Source: Pleurocapsaceae cyanobacterium CSU_1_1
GTDB taxonomy: Bacteria > Cyanobacteriota > Cyanobacteriia > Cyanobacteriales > Xenococcaceae
Direction: 5' to 3'
Assembly (NCBI GenBank): GCA_012034765.1
Contig: JAAUOU010000041.1
Span: forward strand, 1 to 37,281
DNA: 37,281 nt
The notes under the pieces were generated by a model. That model worked only from the letters and a program-made list of their open reading frames with translations, had not been told where the DNA came from and searched no databases. Made by a program: the position numbers and the translations under genes. This document shows, piece by piece, positions 8,502-16,264 of this stretch; position 1 is the first letter of the stretch; each line of letters starts with the position of its first letter.

Positions 8502-8521
8502 GTCAATCTAAATCTTAAAAC

Positions 8522-8689
8522 TTAAATCAATCTATATTCGATATAAGCCTCACTAGAATTAACAATCTCCAGGCTGCCCCAAGATTCCAAATCTTTGAGA
8601 TAATTAAGATTTTTTTGGGTATTTAGCACTCTACCGATAAAAGCATTTCTACTTTTTCTGATGTTGCTTCTTAAAGTGTGCATATTCAT
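8522..8689 (-). CDS. Small conserved-looking protein of unknown function (55 aa)
   Basis: A 55-codon frame from ATG 8689 to TAA 8522: MNMHTLRSNIRKSRNAFIG, then RVLNTQKNLNYLKDLESWGS and LEIVNSSEAYIEYRLI. A second ATG at 8683 is also possible. The N-terminal third is basic (RSNIRKSR), the rest is amphipathic; no membrane segment or signal peptide. A strong terminator follows about 20 bases later, and about 300 bases of AT-rich DNA upstream leave room for a promoter. I do not recognise the family. The gene is independent of clpP (separated by ~300 bases, same strand, clpP upstream). Confidence 0.6.
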   Translation of the reverse strand: MNMHTLRSNIRKSRNAFIGRVLNTQKNLNYLKDLESWGSLEIVNSSEAYIEYRLI

Positions 8690-8987
8690 TGTTTTAGACT
8701 CGATACTCAGTTATTTACCAATTTGTCAACAGTATAAATACTAATAGTTAATTATTAGCAAATCTAATGTATATTTATATTTCTTAAGCATAATTTGCGA
8801 ATAGCTTAAGAGTTTAAATACTGTCATGCAAATGTTTACCAATGTTTACAATAAGATTGTGCAAAAATCTTGTCTTAGTTTTTGCAACTTTAAAAGTTAC
8901 ACAAGTAATCGCAAAAATAATTAAACAAAAAACTGGCAAGTTTAATTAACCCACCAGCATATTGAAATTATTAATTAATATCTAAGA
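8690..8987. other. AT-rich intergenic region between clpP and the small protein gene
   Basis: No open frame of note. Very AT-rich, with several TATAAT-like boxes on the - strand. Likely the promoter region of the 55-residue protein and the 3' untranslated region of clpP. No clear terminator is seen for clpP. Confidence 0.4.
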
Positions 8988-9587
8988 CTACTGCTTATCT
9001 TCAATTACCTGATCGATTAGACCATATTCCATCGCTTCATAAGCTGACATAAAATAATCGCGATCGGTATCTTTTTTGATTTTTTCGATAGATTGTCCTG
9101 TATTATCTGCCATCATTTGATTCAATTGGTCACGAATACGCAGAATTTCTTTGGCTTCAATGTCAATATCTGTCGCCTGTCTGCGTCCTTGAACACCGCC
9201 TAAAGGCTGATGAATCATAATCCGCGAATGAGGCAGCGCCAAACGCTTACCTTTAGTGCCACCGCAGAGCAAGAATGCCCCCATCGAAGCGGCTAAACCA
9301 ACACAAATAGTTACTACCTCAGACTTGATGTGGCGCATCGTGTCATAGATTGCCAACCCAGCAGTTACAGAACCGCCAGGGGAATTTATATAAAGGTAGA
9401 TTGGTTTACCAGGATCTTCAGAATCTAGGTACAGCATGATCGCAATGATCTGGTTAGCGAGACTATCGTTAACCCCTCGACCAAGAAAAATAATACGCTC
9501 ACGATAGAGACGGTCATAAATGCTAATCCAGTCGCTATACTGCTGACCAGGCATTTGATAGGGAACTTTGGGAATACCAATGGGCAT
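8988..9587 (-). CDS. clpP: ATP-dependent Clp protease proteolytic subunit (ClpP3 type)
   Basis: A serine peptidase that forms heptameric rings and degrades substrates unfolded by ClpC or ClpX. The 199-residue protein has the full triad: Ser101 in [10 protein letters not shown], His126 in [11 protein letters not shown], and Asp177 in KDTDRDYFM. The oxyanion segment [10 protein letters not shown] is also present. It follows clpR on the same strand with about 97 bases between. In cyanobacteria, ClpP3 and ClpR form the essential mixed proteolytic core working with ClpC, and the two genes are characteristically paired as here. Start ATG at 9587 ([14 protein letters not shown]). Confidence 0.95.
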   Translation of the reverse strand: MPIGIPKVPYQMPGQQYSDWISIYDRLYRERIIFLGRGVNDSLANQIIAIMLYLDSEDPGKPIYLYINSPGGSVTAGLAIYDTMRHIKSEVVTICVGLAASMGAFLLCGGTKGKRLALPHSRIMIHQPLGGVQGRRQATDIDIEAKEILRIRDQLNQMMADNTGQSIEKIKKDTDRDYFMSAYEAMEYGLIDQVIEDKQ

Positions 9588-9684
9588 AGACTTTTTTACC
9601 TTGATAAGGGTTTCTTGTGTTCTTTTTTTTATTTAAAGCTTTGGGTTATTAGCTCTTGATTTAGCGGACAGATGATAGCTTAAT

Positions 9685-10374
9685 TTAACTAAGAGCAGCT
9701 ACGGGAGTAGGCAAATCGCGAGTGCTTTCTAAAACTTTATCGATTAAGCCATACTCCTTGGCATCTTGAGGAGTCATATAAAGCATTCTGTCTGTATCTT
9801 TTTCTAGCTTCTCTACTGATTGACCAGTATTACGGCTAAAGATTTCTAAGACAGCACGCTTGTTTTCAATAACTTCTTTGGCGCGAATTTGAATATCTGT
9901 CGCCTGTCCTCTAGCTCCCTGGCGAGGCTGATGAAGAATAATTGTGCCGTTGGGCAAGCTGGCGCGATAGCCTTTAGCTCCAGAAGAGAGAATCATCGCT
10001 GCCGTTCCCATCGCCTGACCAATGCAGATAGTGTGTACTTGGGGCTTAATATAATCCATAGTGTCACAGATAGCAAAAGCTTCTGTTTCAAAACCGATCG
10101 AGTCTCCACCATACCAAGAAGTACCAGTAGAGTTGATGTACATGGTGATTGGTTTATCTGGATCATCAAATTGGAGAAAAAGTAATTGAGCTACGATCAA
10201 CTCCGTAACGTCAATTCCCATTTGGTCTTTATACTCATCGGGAGAAACTAAGGGAAGACCTAAATAGATAATGCGCTCTTTTAATAGTAGAGAAGGTAAA
10301 TCTGGGGGTGGAGTGCGATAGTTGCCACCGCCTCCTCTATAGGGAGCTTGTACTGCCTGAATTAGTGAATCCAT
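9685..10374 (-). CDS. clpR: ClpR, catalytically inactive Clp protease subunit
   Basis: A ClpP homologue without peptidase activity that forms mixed rings with ClpP3 in cyanobacteria and plastids. The position of the nucleophile (GxAxSMGA in ClpP) reads CIGQAMGTAAM here, so the serine is lost, while the His segment (TIILHQPRQGARGQATD) and DTDRMLYMT remain. The 229-residue length includes an N-terminal extension with a glycine-rich YRGGGGNYRTPPP stretch, and an internal loop (NSTGTSWYGGDSIGFETEA) replaces the usual NSPGG, which is typical of ClpR. The gene is first in the clpR-clpP pair. The ~190-230 bases to the divergent gene at 10602 should hold its promoter. Confidence 0.95.
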   Translation of the reverse strand: MDSLIQAVQAPYRGGGGNYRTPPPDLPSLLLKERIIYLGLPLVSPDEYKDQMGIDVTELIVAQLLFLQFDDPDKPITMYINSTGTSWYGGDSIGFETEAFAICDTMDYIKPQVHTICIGQAMGTAAMILSSGAKGYRASLPNGTIILHQPRQGARGQATDIQIRAKEVIENKRAVLEIFSRNTGQSVEKLEKDTDRMLYMTPQDAKEYGLIDKVLESTRDLPTPVAALS

Positions 10375-10601
10375 AGTTTTATTAGTAAATTTACCTCTTA
10401 CGTTATATTGTTATCTACGCGACAAATTGACGGGAGAAACAATATCTAAGCTCAAATTATTGCTTTGATGTCAGAGTTCGTACAAATGATTTTAACGCAT
10501 CTATCTACCAGGATTTACCTTGTTTTAACCTTTAAAACCGAACTTCAACCGTACTAACCGAACTATTGGTGTTTTCCAGCTATAAGCTGCTCCATTTAAC
10601 T

Positions 10602-11894
10602 ATGGCTAGAACAATTGCTCTAATTGCCCACGACGGGAAGAAAGACGAAATAGTAAATTTTGCGCTCAACCACCAGCCTCTGTTGTCTCGCTATCATCTG
10701 ATTGCTACGGGGACTACAGGGAAAAGAATCAAGGACGCAACTAAGCTCGAAATAGAAATTATGGCATCAGGTTCATTGGGAGGAGATGTGCAAATTGCTG
10801 CTAAAGTCGTAGCGGGGGAAGTGATTGCCGTAATTTTTCTAATCGATTCTTTAAATGCTCAATCCCATGAGCCAGATATTCAAACACTATTGCGGATTTG
10901 TAATTTACATTTAGTTCCTTTGGCGACTAACTTAGCGACAGCAGAAGCGATCGCCAGTAGTTTTGCTCAGAGTCTGGTAGCTCATTTGATTTTTAATCCT
11001 GTGTCGGGCAATGGTAACGGTAAACAAGATCTGGAATTTATTAAACAAACTCTAGAGCCTCATTTACACCTGGAGGTGCATTTAACTAGTCCTGATATCG
11101 ATCCGCGGGAATTAGCCGAACAGGCGATCGCTCAAGGTGCAGACTTAATTATTGCTTCGGGAGGTGACGGCACGATTTCGGCAGTGGCAGGAGCAGTTAT
11201 CGGTACGGAGATTCCTTTGGGAGTTATTCCTAGAGGGACGGCAAATGCCTTTGGTATGGCGTTGGGTATTACTCAGCAAATCAACCAGCTTAGAAGAGCT
11301 TGTGAAATAATTTTGGCAGGAAAAATTAGGATCATCGATACTGCTTTATGTAATGATTTGCCTTTAATTCTTTTGGCGGGAATTGGTTACGAAGCCGAAA
11401 CCATCGAAAAAGCCGATCGCGAGGCGAAAAACCGTTGGGGTTCTCTGGCTTATATTATGGCAGGCTGGAGACAGTTGGACGAACAGCAATTGTTTGAAGC
11501 AGAAATTGAAATTGCGGGAGAAATCAGAACTTTTCAAGCAGGAGCAATTACTATTGCCAACGCTGCACCCCCCACTTCAGTCTTAGCTCAAGGCATAGGC
11601 GAAGTGGTTGCCGATGACGGTTTATTAGATATTACAATTGCTACGGTGGATAATAAGCTCCAGGCGGTGACTACGCTCTTAGGCATGTTGGGGGCTGCCC
11701 TAATTAGAACTAACGCGGAATTAGATAATGTCGTTCATTTGCGATCGCCAAAAGTCAAAATTTCCGCTGCCCCAAAACAAAAAGTTGTGCTGGATGGAGA
11801 AATGATCGGCAATACGCCTCTAGAAATTGAATGTCTGCCCCAAAGTCTGAAGGTATTTGCCCCCGTTACACAAAACAAGAATGATAAGCAATAA
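10602..11894 (+). CDS. Methylglyoxal synthase fused to a YegS/DagK-type lipid kinase
   Basis: Two domains in one chain of about 430 residues. Residues 1-120 are methylglyoxal synthase (dihydroxyacetone phosphate to methylglyoxal and phosphate): LIAHDGKKDE, ATGTTGKRI, GSLGGDVQI, IDSLNAQSHEPDIQTLLRI and VPLATNLATAE. These keep the His and Asp residues equivalent to E. coli MgsA His19, Asp71, Asp91, His98 and Asp101. Residues about 125-430 are a diacylglycerol-kinase-like domain: IFNPVSGNGNG, ASGGDGTISAVAGAV, GVIPRGTANAFG, DGLLDI and VVLDGEMIG. The ATG at 10602 (MARTIALIAHDG) is preferred over a TTG at 10566 because the family begins there. I recall this fusion from other cyanobacteria; why the two activities are joined is not known to me. 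Confidence 0.9.
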   Translation: MARTIALIAHDGKKDEIVNFALNHQPLLSRYHLIATGTTGKRIKDATKLEIEIMASGSLGGDVQIAAKVVAGEVIAVIFLIDSLNAQSHEPDIQTLLRICNLHLVPLATNLATAEAIASSFAQSLVAHLIFNPVSGNGNGKQDLEFIKQTLEPHLHLEVHLTSPDIDPRELAEQAIAQGADLIIASGGDGTISAVAGAVIGTEIPLGVIPRGTANAFGMALGITQQINQLRRACEIILAGKIRIIDTALCNDLPLILLAGIGYEAETIEKADREAKNRWGSLAYIMAGWRQLDEQQLFEAEIEIAGEIRTFQAGAITIANAAPPTSVLAQGIGEVVADDGLLDITIATVDNKLQAVTTLLGMLGAALIRTNAELDNVVHLRSPKVKISAAPKQKVVLDGEMIGNTPLEIECLPQSLKVFAPVTQNKNDKQ

Positions 11895-12003
11895 TGTAGC
11901 AAGTTCAAGCAGCTTAAATTTTTATAAGCAAAAAGTTCCAGTTCATTTGCTGTCTGGTGAGCAAAAACTTACAGCTATTATTTTGCAACAATTACTAGAA
12001 TAG
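11881..12003 (+). CDS. Possible 40-residue small ORF overlapping the kinase stop
   Basis: ATG 11881 overlaps the last codons of the preceding gene in another frame. It encodes MISNNVASSSSLNFYKQK, then VPVHLLSGEQKLTAIILQQLLE and a TAG. The second half looks like an amphipathic helix rather than random sequence, so it could be a translationally coupled small protein or a fragment of a decayed gene. No family is recognised. The rest of 12004-12122 is AT-rich leader for the next gene. Confidence 0.25.
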   Translation: MISNNVASSSSLNFYKQKVPVHLLSGEQKLTAIILQQLLE

Positions 12004-12122
12004 CTAATAATGGTCGAGGTCTAATCAAGTCGAACTTTTTGCTGAGTTAAAAAAAATAATCTAGCCAAAAAATTAGTTAATTCAATTATTAATACTAGTA
12101 GTTATTTAGCCAATACCAATAT

Positions 12123-13787
12123 ATGAAATTTAAGTATAAAATCACTCAATTAACCATCGCTAAAGCAGCGAGTAGTGTCTTGGCATCAGGTTTCCTATTT
12201 GGCGCGATCGCCATTCAACCGACTCAAGCTGAAGTCACTTCTGTAGCCCAGGCTCTTGCTCCTGAAGAAGTGAATCTTCGTGCCAAACAAATTGTGGTGC
12301 GCATAGACGGGGCTAACGTTGGCTCTGGTTTTATTCTCGAAAGTAAGAATAGTACATATACTGTGCTAACTAACTGGCACGTGATGAAAAACCAGGGAAG
12401 TTATACTGTACAGACGATTGATGGTCGCAAGCATCAGGTGACACCTACCAGCATTAAACAATTGCCAGGAGTAGATCTTGCTATTTTGCAATTTAACGCT
12501 GACCAAAATTATCAAACTGCCGAATTAGGGGATTCCAGTAGTCTGAGTGAAGGGCAAATCATCTATTTTGCGGGCTATCCAGGAGAATTACGGCGTGAAG
12601 ATAATCGTTACTATCGCTTTTTTACGGCTAATATAGTTGGCATTCTGCCCAACTCAAGCGAAAATGGCTATTCCCTTATTTATAGCGGAGAAGCCTTTCC
12701 TGGTATGAGCGGAGGACCTGTGCTTAATCGAGATGGGGTAGTGATTGGCATTCATGGAGAAGCCAATATTAATGCAATTTCAGGAGGCACTTCCAACTAT
12801 GCAATACCAATTGTCAACTATCAACAGGCGATCGCTAAATTAAAGACTCAACCCACCGCTCAAACCCCCCCAGCAACCACCAACCCAAAACCTGAAGTAG
12901 CAGCTCAAAAGCCCCCAGTCAAAACACCAGCATCCACTAGCCAACAGTCATCACCTAATTCCCCTAACGTTTCTTCCGTCCCCACCTTTTCTTCTGGAGG
13001 CAAACCCGCCCAAAAACCAGCAACTAAACCAGAAGTAATTGTCGAAACCGAAACCGAACCCAAACCGCCAGAACTAACCAAGAAACCCGAAGTAATTGTC
13101 GAAACCGAAACCGAACCCAAACAGCCAGAAGTGGAACAAATTTCTGTGACAAATGGCAGAAAAATTGCCTTGATCTCTCCAAGAACTGGGATTGATTACA
13201 CTAGGTTACGCGATCTACTTGAGCAGGGCAAATGGTCAGAAGCAGATCTGCATACCTATCAATTAGTCGAGCAGATTATCAAGTCCGCTAAAAATGACAA
13301 CAAGCATGTCTTTATAGAATTAAAAACTATTGCCAAATATTCTTGTCCTGATATTAGAACCGTAGACTCTCTCTGGAAGAAATATAGTAACGATCAATTT
13401 GGCTTTAGCCCACAACAGGAAGTATGGCAGAGCGTCAATCAGGATGGAGACTTTTCCACTCAAACTTGGCGGCGTTTCGCTACTGAGGTAGGTTGGAAAA
13501 AAGGGGATACTATTAATGGTAGCGGTTATTTACTATACGATCAGCTTGAATTTGAGCCGTCAAAAGCACCCCCAGGACAGCTACCCTGGTGGTTTTCCCT
13601 TCCAGATGAAGAACAAAAGGTAATTAAATCTTTATTTGCCCGCTGTAATTTTAATCCCACAACCGCAGAGTTGGAAGCAGAAGCAAAAGACAATTCTGGG
13701 GACACGGCTCAAAACCCTGATCATAATAATTTTAATAGCAAGAACCAGCCCAACATCAGCAAACCGCCTAAATCTAATCAAAATTAA
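12123..13787 (+). CDS. Exported trypsin-like serine protease with C-terminal GUN4 domain
   Basis: The 554-residue protein starts with a signal peptide (about 1-36: basic start, hydrophobic SSVLASGFLFGAIAI, TQA cleavage region). A trypsin-like domain (about 50-240) follows with the triad His86 (LTNWHVM), Asp118 (GVDLAIL) and Ser196 (FPGMSGGPV). A Pro/Thr-rich linker (about 243-340) contains two copies of a 19-residue repeat beginning KPEVIVETETEPK. Residues about 358-492 form a GUN4 domain (DYTRLRDLLEQGKWSEAD, PDIRTVDSLWKKYSNDQFGFS, WRRFATEVGWKKGD, LPWWF). GUN4 normally binds porphyrins and stimulates Mg-chelatase inside the cell, whereas this copy is predicted to be periplasmic or lumenal. 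Its function is not established; tetrapyrrole-sensing proteolysis is an inference. Confidence 0.88.
   Translation: MKFKYKITQLTIAKAASSVLASGFLFGAIAIQPTQAEVTSVAQALAPEEVNLRAKQIVVRIDGANVGSGFILESKNSTYTVLTNWHVMKNQGSYTVQTIDGRKHQVTPTSIKQLPGVDLAILQFNADQNYQTAELGDSSSLSEGQIIYFAGYPGELRREDNRYYRFFTANIVGILPNSSENGYSLIYSGEAFPGMSGGPVLNRDGVVIGIHGEANINAISGGTSNYAIPIVNYQQAIAKLKTQPTAQTPPATTNPKPEVAAQKPPVKTPASTSQQSSPNSPNVSSVPTFSSGGKPAQKPATKPEVIVETETEPKPPELTKKPEVIVETETEPKQPEVEQISVTNGRKIALISPRTGIDYTRLRDLLEQGKWSEADLHTYQLVEQIIKSAKNDNKHVFIELKTIAKYSCPDIRTVDSLWKKYSNDQFGFSPQQEVWQSVNQDGDFSTQTWRRFATEVGWKKGDTINGSGYLLYDQLEFEPSKAPPGQLPWWFSLPDEEQKVIKSLFARCNFNPTTAELEAEAKDNSGDTAQNPDHNNFNSKNQPNISKPPKSNQN
13026..13131 (+). repeat. Two-copy 57-bp in-frame tandem repeat in the protease linker
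   Basis: Copies start at 13026 and 13083. Each encodes KPEVIVETETEPKxPE plus a short spacer. They are near identical at DNA level, indicating a recent duplication within the low-complexity linker between the protease and GUN4 domains. Confidence 0.8.
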
Positions 13788-13855
13788 AGTCTAAAGCTTA
13801 GAGCTACGAAAAATCCTCTGAGCGCTACTATCATTAAAATGAACAGCGATCGCCA

Positions 13856-14275
13856 ATGAAACAACATCAAATAGCTTTAAAAATCAAAACTACAGGTAAA
13901 TCTCTCCATAAGATTACCAGCCAAGTCGAACAGGCTGTGGCTAAATCTAATGTAGTGACAGGACTTTGTACAATTTTTGTCCGTCATACTTCTGCTTCTT
14001 TGTTAATTCAAGAAAATGCCGATCCTGATGTTCTAATTGATTTAGAAAACTTTTTTGCCCAACTAGTACCTGAAGATGCTAATCGCTATATCCACGGTGC
14101 AGAAGGTGTGGATGATATGCCCGCTCATATTCGCTCGGCTCTAACTCATACCTCAGAACAGATTCCAATTTCTAGCAGCAGGTTGGTTTTGGGTACTTGG
14201 CAGGGAGTATATCTTTGGGAGCATCGTCAACGGGGTAACTATCGAGAAATAATTGTTCATATTAGTGGTGAGTAG
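13856..14275 (+). CDS. yjbQ: YjbQ/UPF0047-family protein (secondary thiamine-phosphate synthase annotation)
   Basis: A 139-residue beta-rich protein of a very widespread family; trace thiamine-phosphate synthase activity has been reported for E. coli YjbQ, but the physiological role is unsettled. Visible signatures: CTIFVRHTSASLLIQENADPDV, HGAEGVDDMPAHIRSALT and LVLGTWQGVYLWEHR, with the conserved histidines of the putative metal or active site. Length is normal. ATG 13856 follows a GCGATCGC octamer. The stop (TAG 14273-14275) is immediately followed, and slightly overlapped, by the open frame of a DUF952 protein, so the two may be co-translated. Confidence 0.9.
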   Translation: MKQHQIALKIKTTGKSLHKITSQVEQAVAKSNVVTGLCTIFVRHTSASLLIQENADPDVLIDLENFFAQLVPEDANRYIHGAEGVDDMPAHIRSALTHTSEQIPISSSRLVLGTWQGVYLWEHRQRGNYREIIVHISGE

Positions 14276-14277
14276 TC

Positions 14278-14631
14278 ATTTTAAGTCCAAATACCTATCA
14301 CATAACTTCTGTCACCGAATGGCAGTCAGCGAAAACCACTGGTGAATACAAACCAAAAGGATTTGCCCAGGAGCAGTTTATTCACCTTTCCTATAGTCAT
14401 CAACTCTTAACCGTAGCTAATCGTTTTTATGGAGCGCAAAACGGACTTGTTATATTAATGATCGATTCATCTAGAATAAAGGATGGTCTAATTGAGGAAA
14501 ATCTGGAGGGGGGTATTGAGTTATATCCTCACTTTTATGGCGTATTGCCGATTGATGCTGTGATTGATGCGATCGCCTTTCCTTGTAATGCTGATGGTAG
14601 CTTCGACTTACCAGTCGAATTAAACATTTGA
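14278..14631 (+). CDS. DUF952-family protein lacking a standard start codon
   Basis: An uninterrupted frame from 14272 to the TGA at 14629-14631 encodes TYHITSVTEWQSAKTTGEY, KPKGFAQEQFIHLSYSHQ, LLTVANRFYG and GGIELYPHFYGVLPIDAVI. These fit the DUF952 family, whose members start with YHIT and contain the FIHxS motif. Function unknown, and the full domain (about 115 residues) is here. The frame opens right after a TGA at 14269-14271 and contains no ATG, GTG or TTG before the YHIT strand; the only known, rare option is ATT at 14278. It follows yjbQ directly, so translational coupling could help initiation. Alternatively, a mutation removed the start and this is a very young pseudogene. Homology is from memory. 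Confidence 0.7.
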   Translation: MLSPNTYHITSVTEWQSAKTTGEYKPKGFAQEQFIHLSYSHQLLTVANRFYGAQNGLVILMIDSSRIKDGLIEENLEGGIELYPHFYGVLPIDAVIDAIAFPCNADGSFDLPVELNI

Positions 14632-14689
14632 ATTATGACTTGAATTATTTATCTTGACGAAGATCGTCTCGCTCATGCGATCGCTTTCC

Positions 14690-15115
14690 ATGGAAAAAGT
14701 AAAATCTTGCGGTGTAATCTGCTTCACAAAAACTAAAAAACCATCATTTTTGTTGATGAAGCGATCCTATCGTTATGATTTGCCCAAAGGTCATATTGAA
14801 CCAGGAGAGACAGAGTTACAGTGCGCCCTACGAGAATTATTTGAAGAGACGGGAATTACTAGAAAGCAAGTCTGCTTGGAATTGGATTTTCGCTTTCGCA
14901 CAATTTATTATCCTCGTTATCGACGTTTTGGGGGAGAAAAAGTCGAGAAATCTTTAGTTATCTTTTTTGGCTGGGTAAGTGAAGAATTAGAAATTGTCAT
15001 GACCGAACATAGTTCTTCTGAATGGGTTAAATGGAATCCCCCTCACTATTTTCATAACCGAATTATTGACGAGTTATTAGAAACAGTAGAACGAAAACTA
15101 ATGATTGAGCGATAG
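14690..15115 (+). CDS. Nudix hydrolase (diadenosine tetraphosphatase-like)
   Basis: Hydrolyses a nucleoside diphosphate linked to another group; the short Ap4A hydrolase-like architecture (SCGVICFTK...FLLMKRSYRYDLPKGHIEPGE) suggests an asymmetric bis-nucleosyl-tetraphosphatase or related housecleaning enzyme. The Nudix box is complete: GHIEPGETELQCALRELFEETGI (G-x5-E-x7-REL-x-EE-x-GI). ATG 14690 (MEKVKSCGV) is preferred; upstream in-frame options at 14675 (ATG) and 14654 (TTG) would add residues with no domain homology. About 140 residues, normal size. It converges with the HhH gene on the opposite strand with only six bases between the stops. Confidence 0.85.
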   Translation: MEKVKSCGVICFTKTKKPSFLLMKRSYRYDLPKGHIEPGETELQCALRELFEETGITRKQVCLELDFRFRTIYYPRYRRFGGEKVEKSLVIFFGWVSEELEIVMTEHSSSEWVKWNPPHYFHNRIIDELLETVERKLMIER

Positions 15116-15121
15116 CAGTAA

Positions 15122-15637
15122 TTAAAATCTCACATAGTGCATTATTTGCGAGATTAGATTGCTATCAAGGTTGAGGCGAGTTGATAAATCAACCAGGTTG
15201 CGATATTTACCATGTTGTTGCCGTTGGAATACAATTTCTTGAGCTAAGTCAAAAGACATTTCAGGAATGGCAGCAAGTTCTTCAATCGAGGCGCTATTAA
15301 GATTAGTTTTTACAGGACTCAGAGGACTAAGGCGATCGTAATAGGCAAAAGCCAAAACTGGTTCATAGGGCTGCAAATGTTGCACAGAAACACCGATCGT
15401 CGCAGCAATATCCTCTAGACAAACTAACTCTACTCCCATTCTGACCAATTCTACCAGCGATCGCGCCTGACGAATAGAAACTCCTGGTAGTCGCAGCCAA
15501 TCATCCACCGTGGCTAAATTAACGTCAATCTTAATCCCTAATTCAGCAGCGATCGCAATTTCACTTAAAGACTGAAAACGATAGTAAGGATCGTTGGCTA
15601 TTTTCTTTCTGATTCCAATCTGAGATAGCTTAAACAT
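15122..15637 (-). CDS. Helix-hairpin-helix (ComEA-like) DNA-binding protein
   Basis: A 171-residue protein with two HhH-type modules: about 37-70 (IDVNLATVDDWLRLPGVSIRQARSLVEL) and about 110-145 (TNLNSASIEELAAIPEMSFDLAQEI, with YRNLVDLSTRL after). These non-specific DNA-binding motifs resemble those in ComEA and DUF655 proteins. There is no signal peptide or membrane anchor, so it is not a canonical ComEA receptor; a cytoplasmic DNA-associated role is inferred. Start ATG at 15637 (MFKLSQIGIRKKI). The upstream 130 bases are a repeat block rather than an obvious promoter. Confidence 0.8.
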   Translation of the reverse strand: MFKLSQIGIRKKIANDPYYRFQSLSEIAIAAELGIKIDVNLATVDDWLRLPGVSIRQARSLVELVRMGVELVCLEDIAATIGVSVQHLQPYEPVLAFAYYDRLSPLSPVKTNLNSASIEELAAIPEMSFDLAQEIVFQRQQHGKYRNLVDLSTRLNLDSNLISQIMHYVRF

Positions 15638-15660
15638 AGAAATGATTACTGATTATTTGC

Positions 15661-15734
15661 CCTAAAGGACTAGCTTCTTACGTCCTAAAGGATACCGCTC
15701 CGCATATCGCGTCGCGAAGCTTATCCTTTAGGAC
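15661..15734. repeat. Dispersed inverted repeat, GTCCTAAAGGATA family
   Basis: Perfect 13-base arms GTCCTAAAGGATA (15682-15694) and TATCCTTTAGGAC (15722-15734) enclose a GC-rich loop containing TCGCGAAGC. An additional CCTAAAGGACTAGCT lies at 15661-15675. The same CCTAAAGGACTAGCT string and arms recur at 24777-24820, defining a family. Confidence 0.8.
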
Positions 15735-15743
15735 TGATTACTG

Positions 15744-15773
15744 ATTGCTCACTGTTCACTGTTCAATGTTCAA
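15744..15773. repeat. TGARCAR heptamer tandem repeat
   Basis: About four units of TGAACAG/TGAACAT/TGAGCAA (reading on the - strand). The TGA stop of the TM2/SHOCT gene (15770-15772) is part of the repeat. Confidence 0.7.
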
Positions 15774-16159
15774 CTGATTTGCTCTAAAAGCTGACGGCGT
15801 TTTTGTTCAAACTCATATTCTGTAACCAAACCATCTTCTCGTAGCCGATCAAGTTCCCGCAAGGCTTCGGCGATCGCTTTTACCTGGGGAGCGGTACTCA
15901 AATTAAAGTTATCTTGATATCCATTAAATTGACGCTCAAACTGTTCTAAATCTTGCACCAAATACCACACAGCATCAATTGCCGAAGCAATATGAGGAAT
16001 GGGCGTAGACCACAATAAAAGATACATGATGCCCCATACTGGCTGACCTAAATATAGTTTATGCAGTCCTATAACAGGGGATACAGTACCTAATAGCGCT
16101 AAGGCTACGGCGAAACGACGCTCTTTATGATATTTAAAAACTTGCTCTAGTACAGACAT
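15770..16159 (-). CDS. TM2-like membrane protein with C-terminal SHOCT domain
   Basis: A 129-residue protein from ATG 16159 (MSVLEQVFKYHKERRF); an upstream ATG at 16180 adds seven residues and is less likely. Two hydrophobic segments (about 18-36 and 44-62: AVALALLGTVSPVIGLHKLYLG and IMYLLLWSTPIPHIASAI) with GLHKLYLGQPVWGI resemble a TM2 domain. The last ~30 residues (EALRELDRLREDGLVTEYEFEQKRRQLLEQI) are a SHOCT domain, a short helical oligomerisation module. Role unknown. The stop codon lies in a heptamer repeat. Confidence 0.8.
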   Translation of the reverse strand: MSVLEQVFKYHKERRFAVALALLGTVSPVIGLHKLYLGQPVWGIMYLLLWSTPIPHIASAIDAVWYLVQDLEQFERQFNGYQDNFNLSTAPQVKAIAEALRELDRLREDGLVTEYEFEQKRRQLLEQIS

Positions 16160-16264
16160 GCAAAATTTGACTACCCTCAATAATTGAGTTTACTTTAGCC
16201 TATTTTTTTGATGTATCCCAGCCCAAAACTAGGCACAAAAAAATAATTAGTTAGTAGGCGATTT

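Noticed and set aside
8281-8521. Search for a tRNA or riboswitch between hisIE and the small gene
   Set aside because: No cloverleaf or aptamer-like pairing recognised; only short repeats and the terminator hairpin are present.
7627-10374. hisIE, clpP and clpR as an unusual operon
   Set aside because: The genes are separated by a terminator, a small gene and about 700 bases; simple co-orientation does not support one operon.
12905-13120. Open frame on the - strand opposite the protease linker
   Set aside because: It is the antisense reading of the Pro/Thr-rich linker repeats; the + strand frame is clearly coding.
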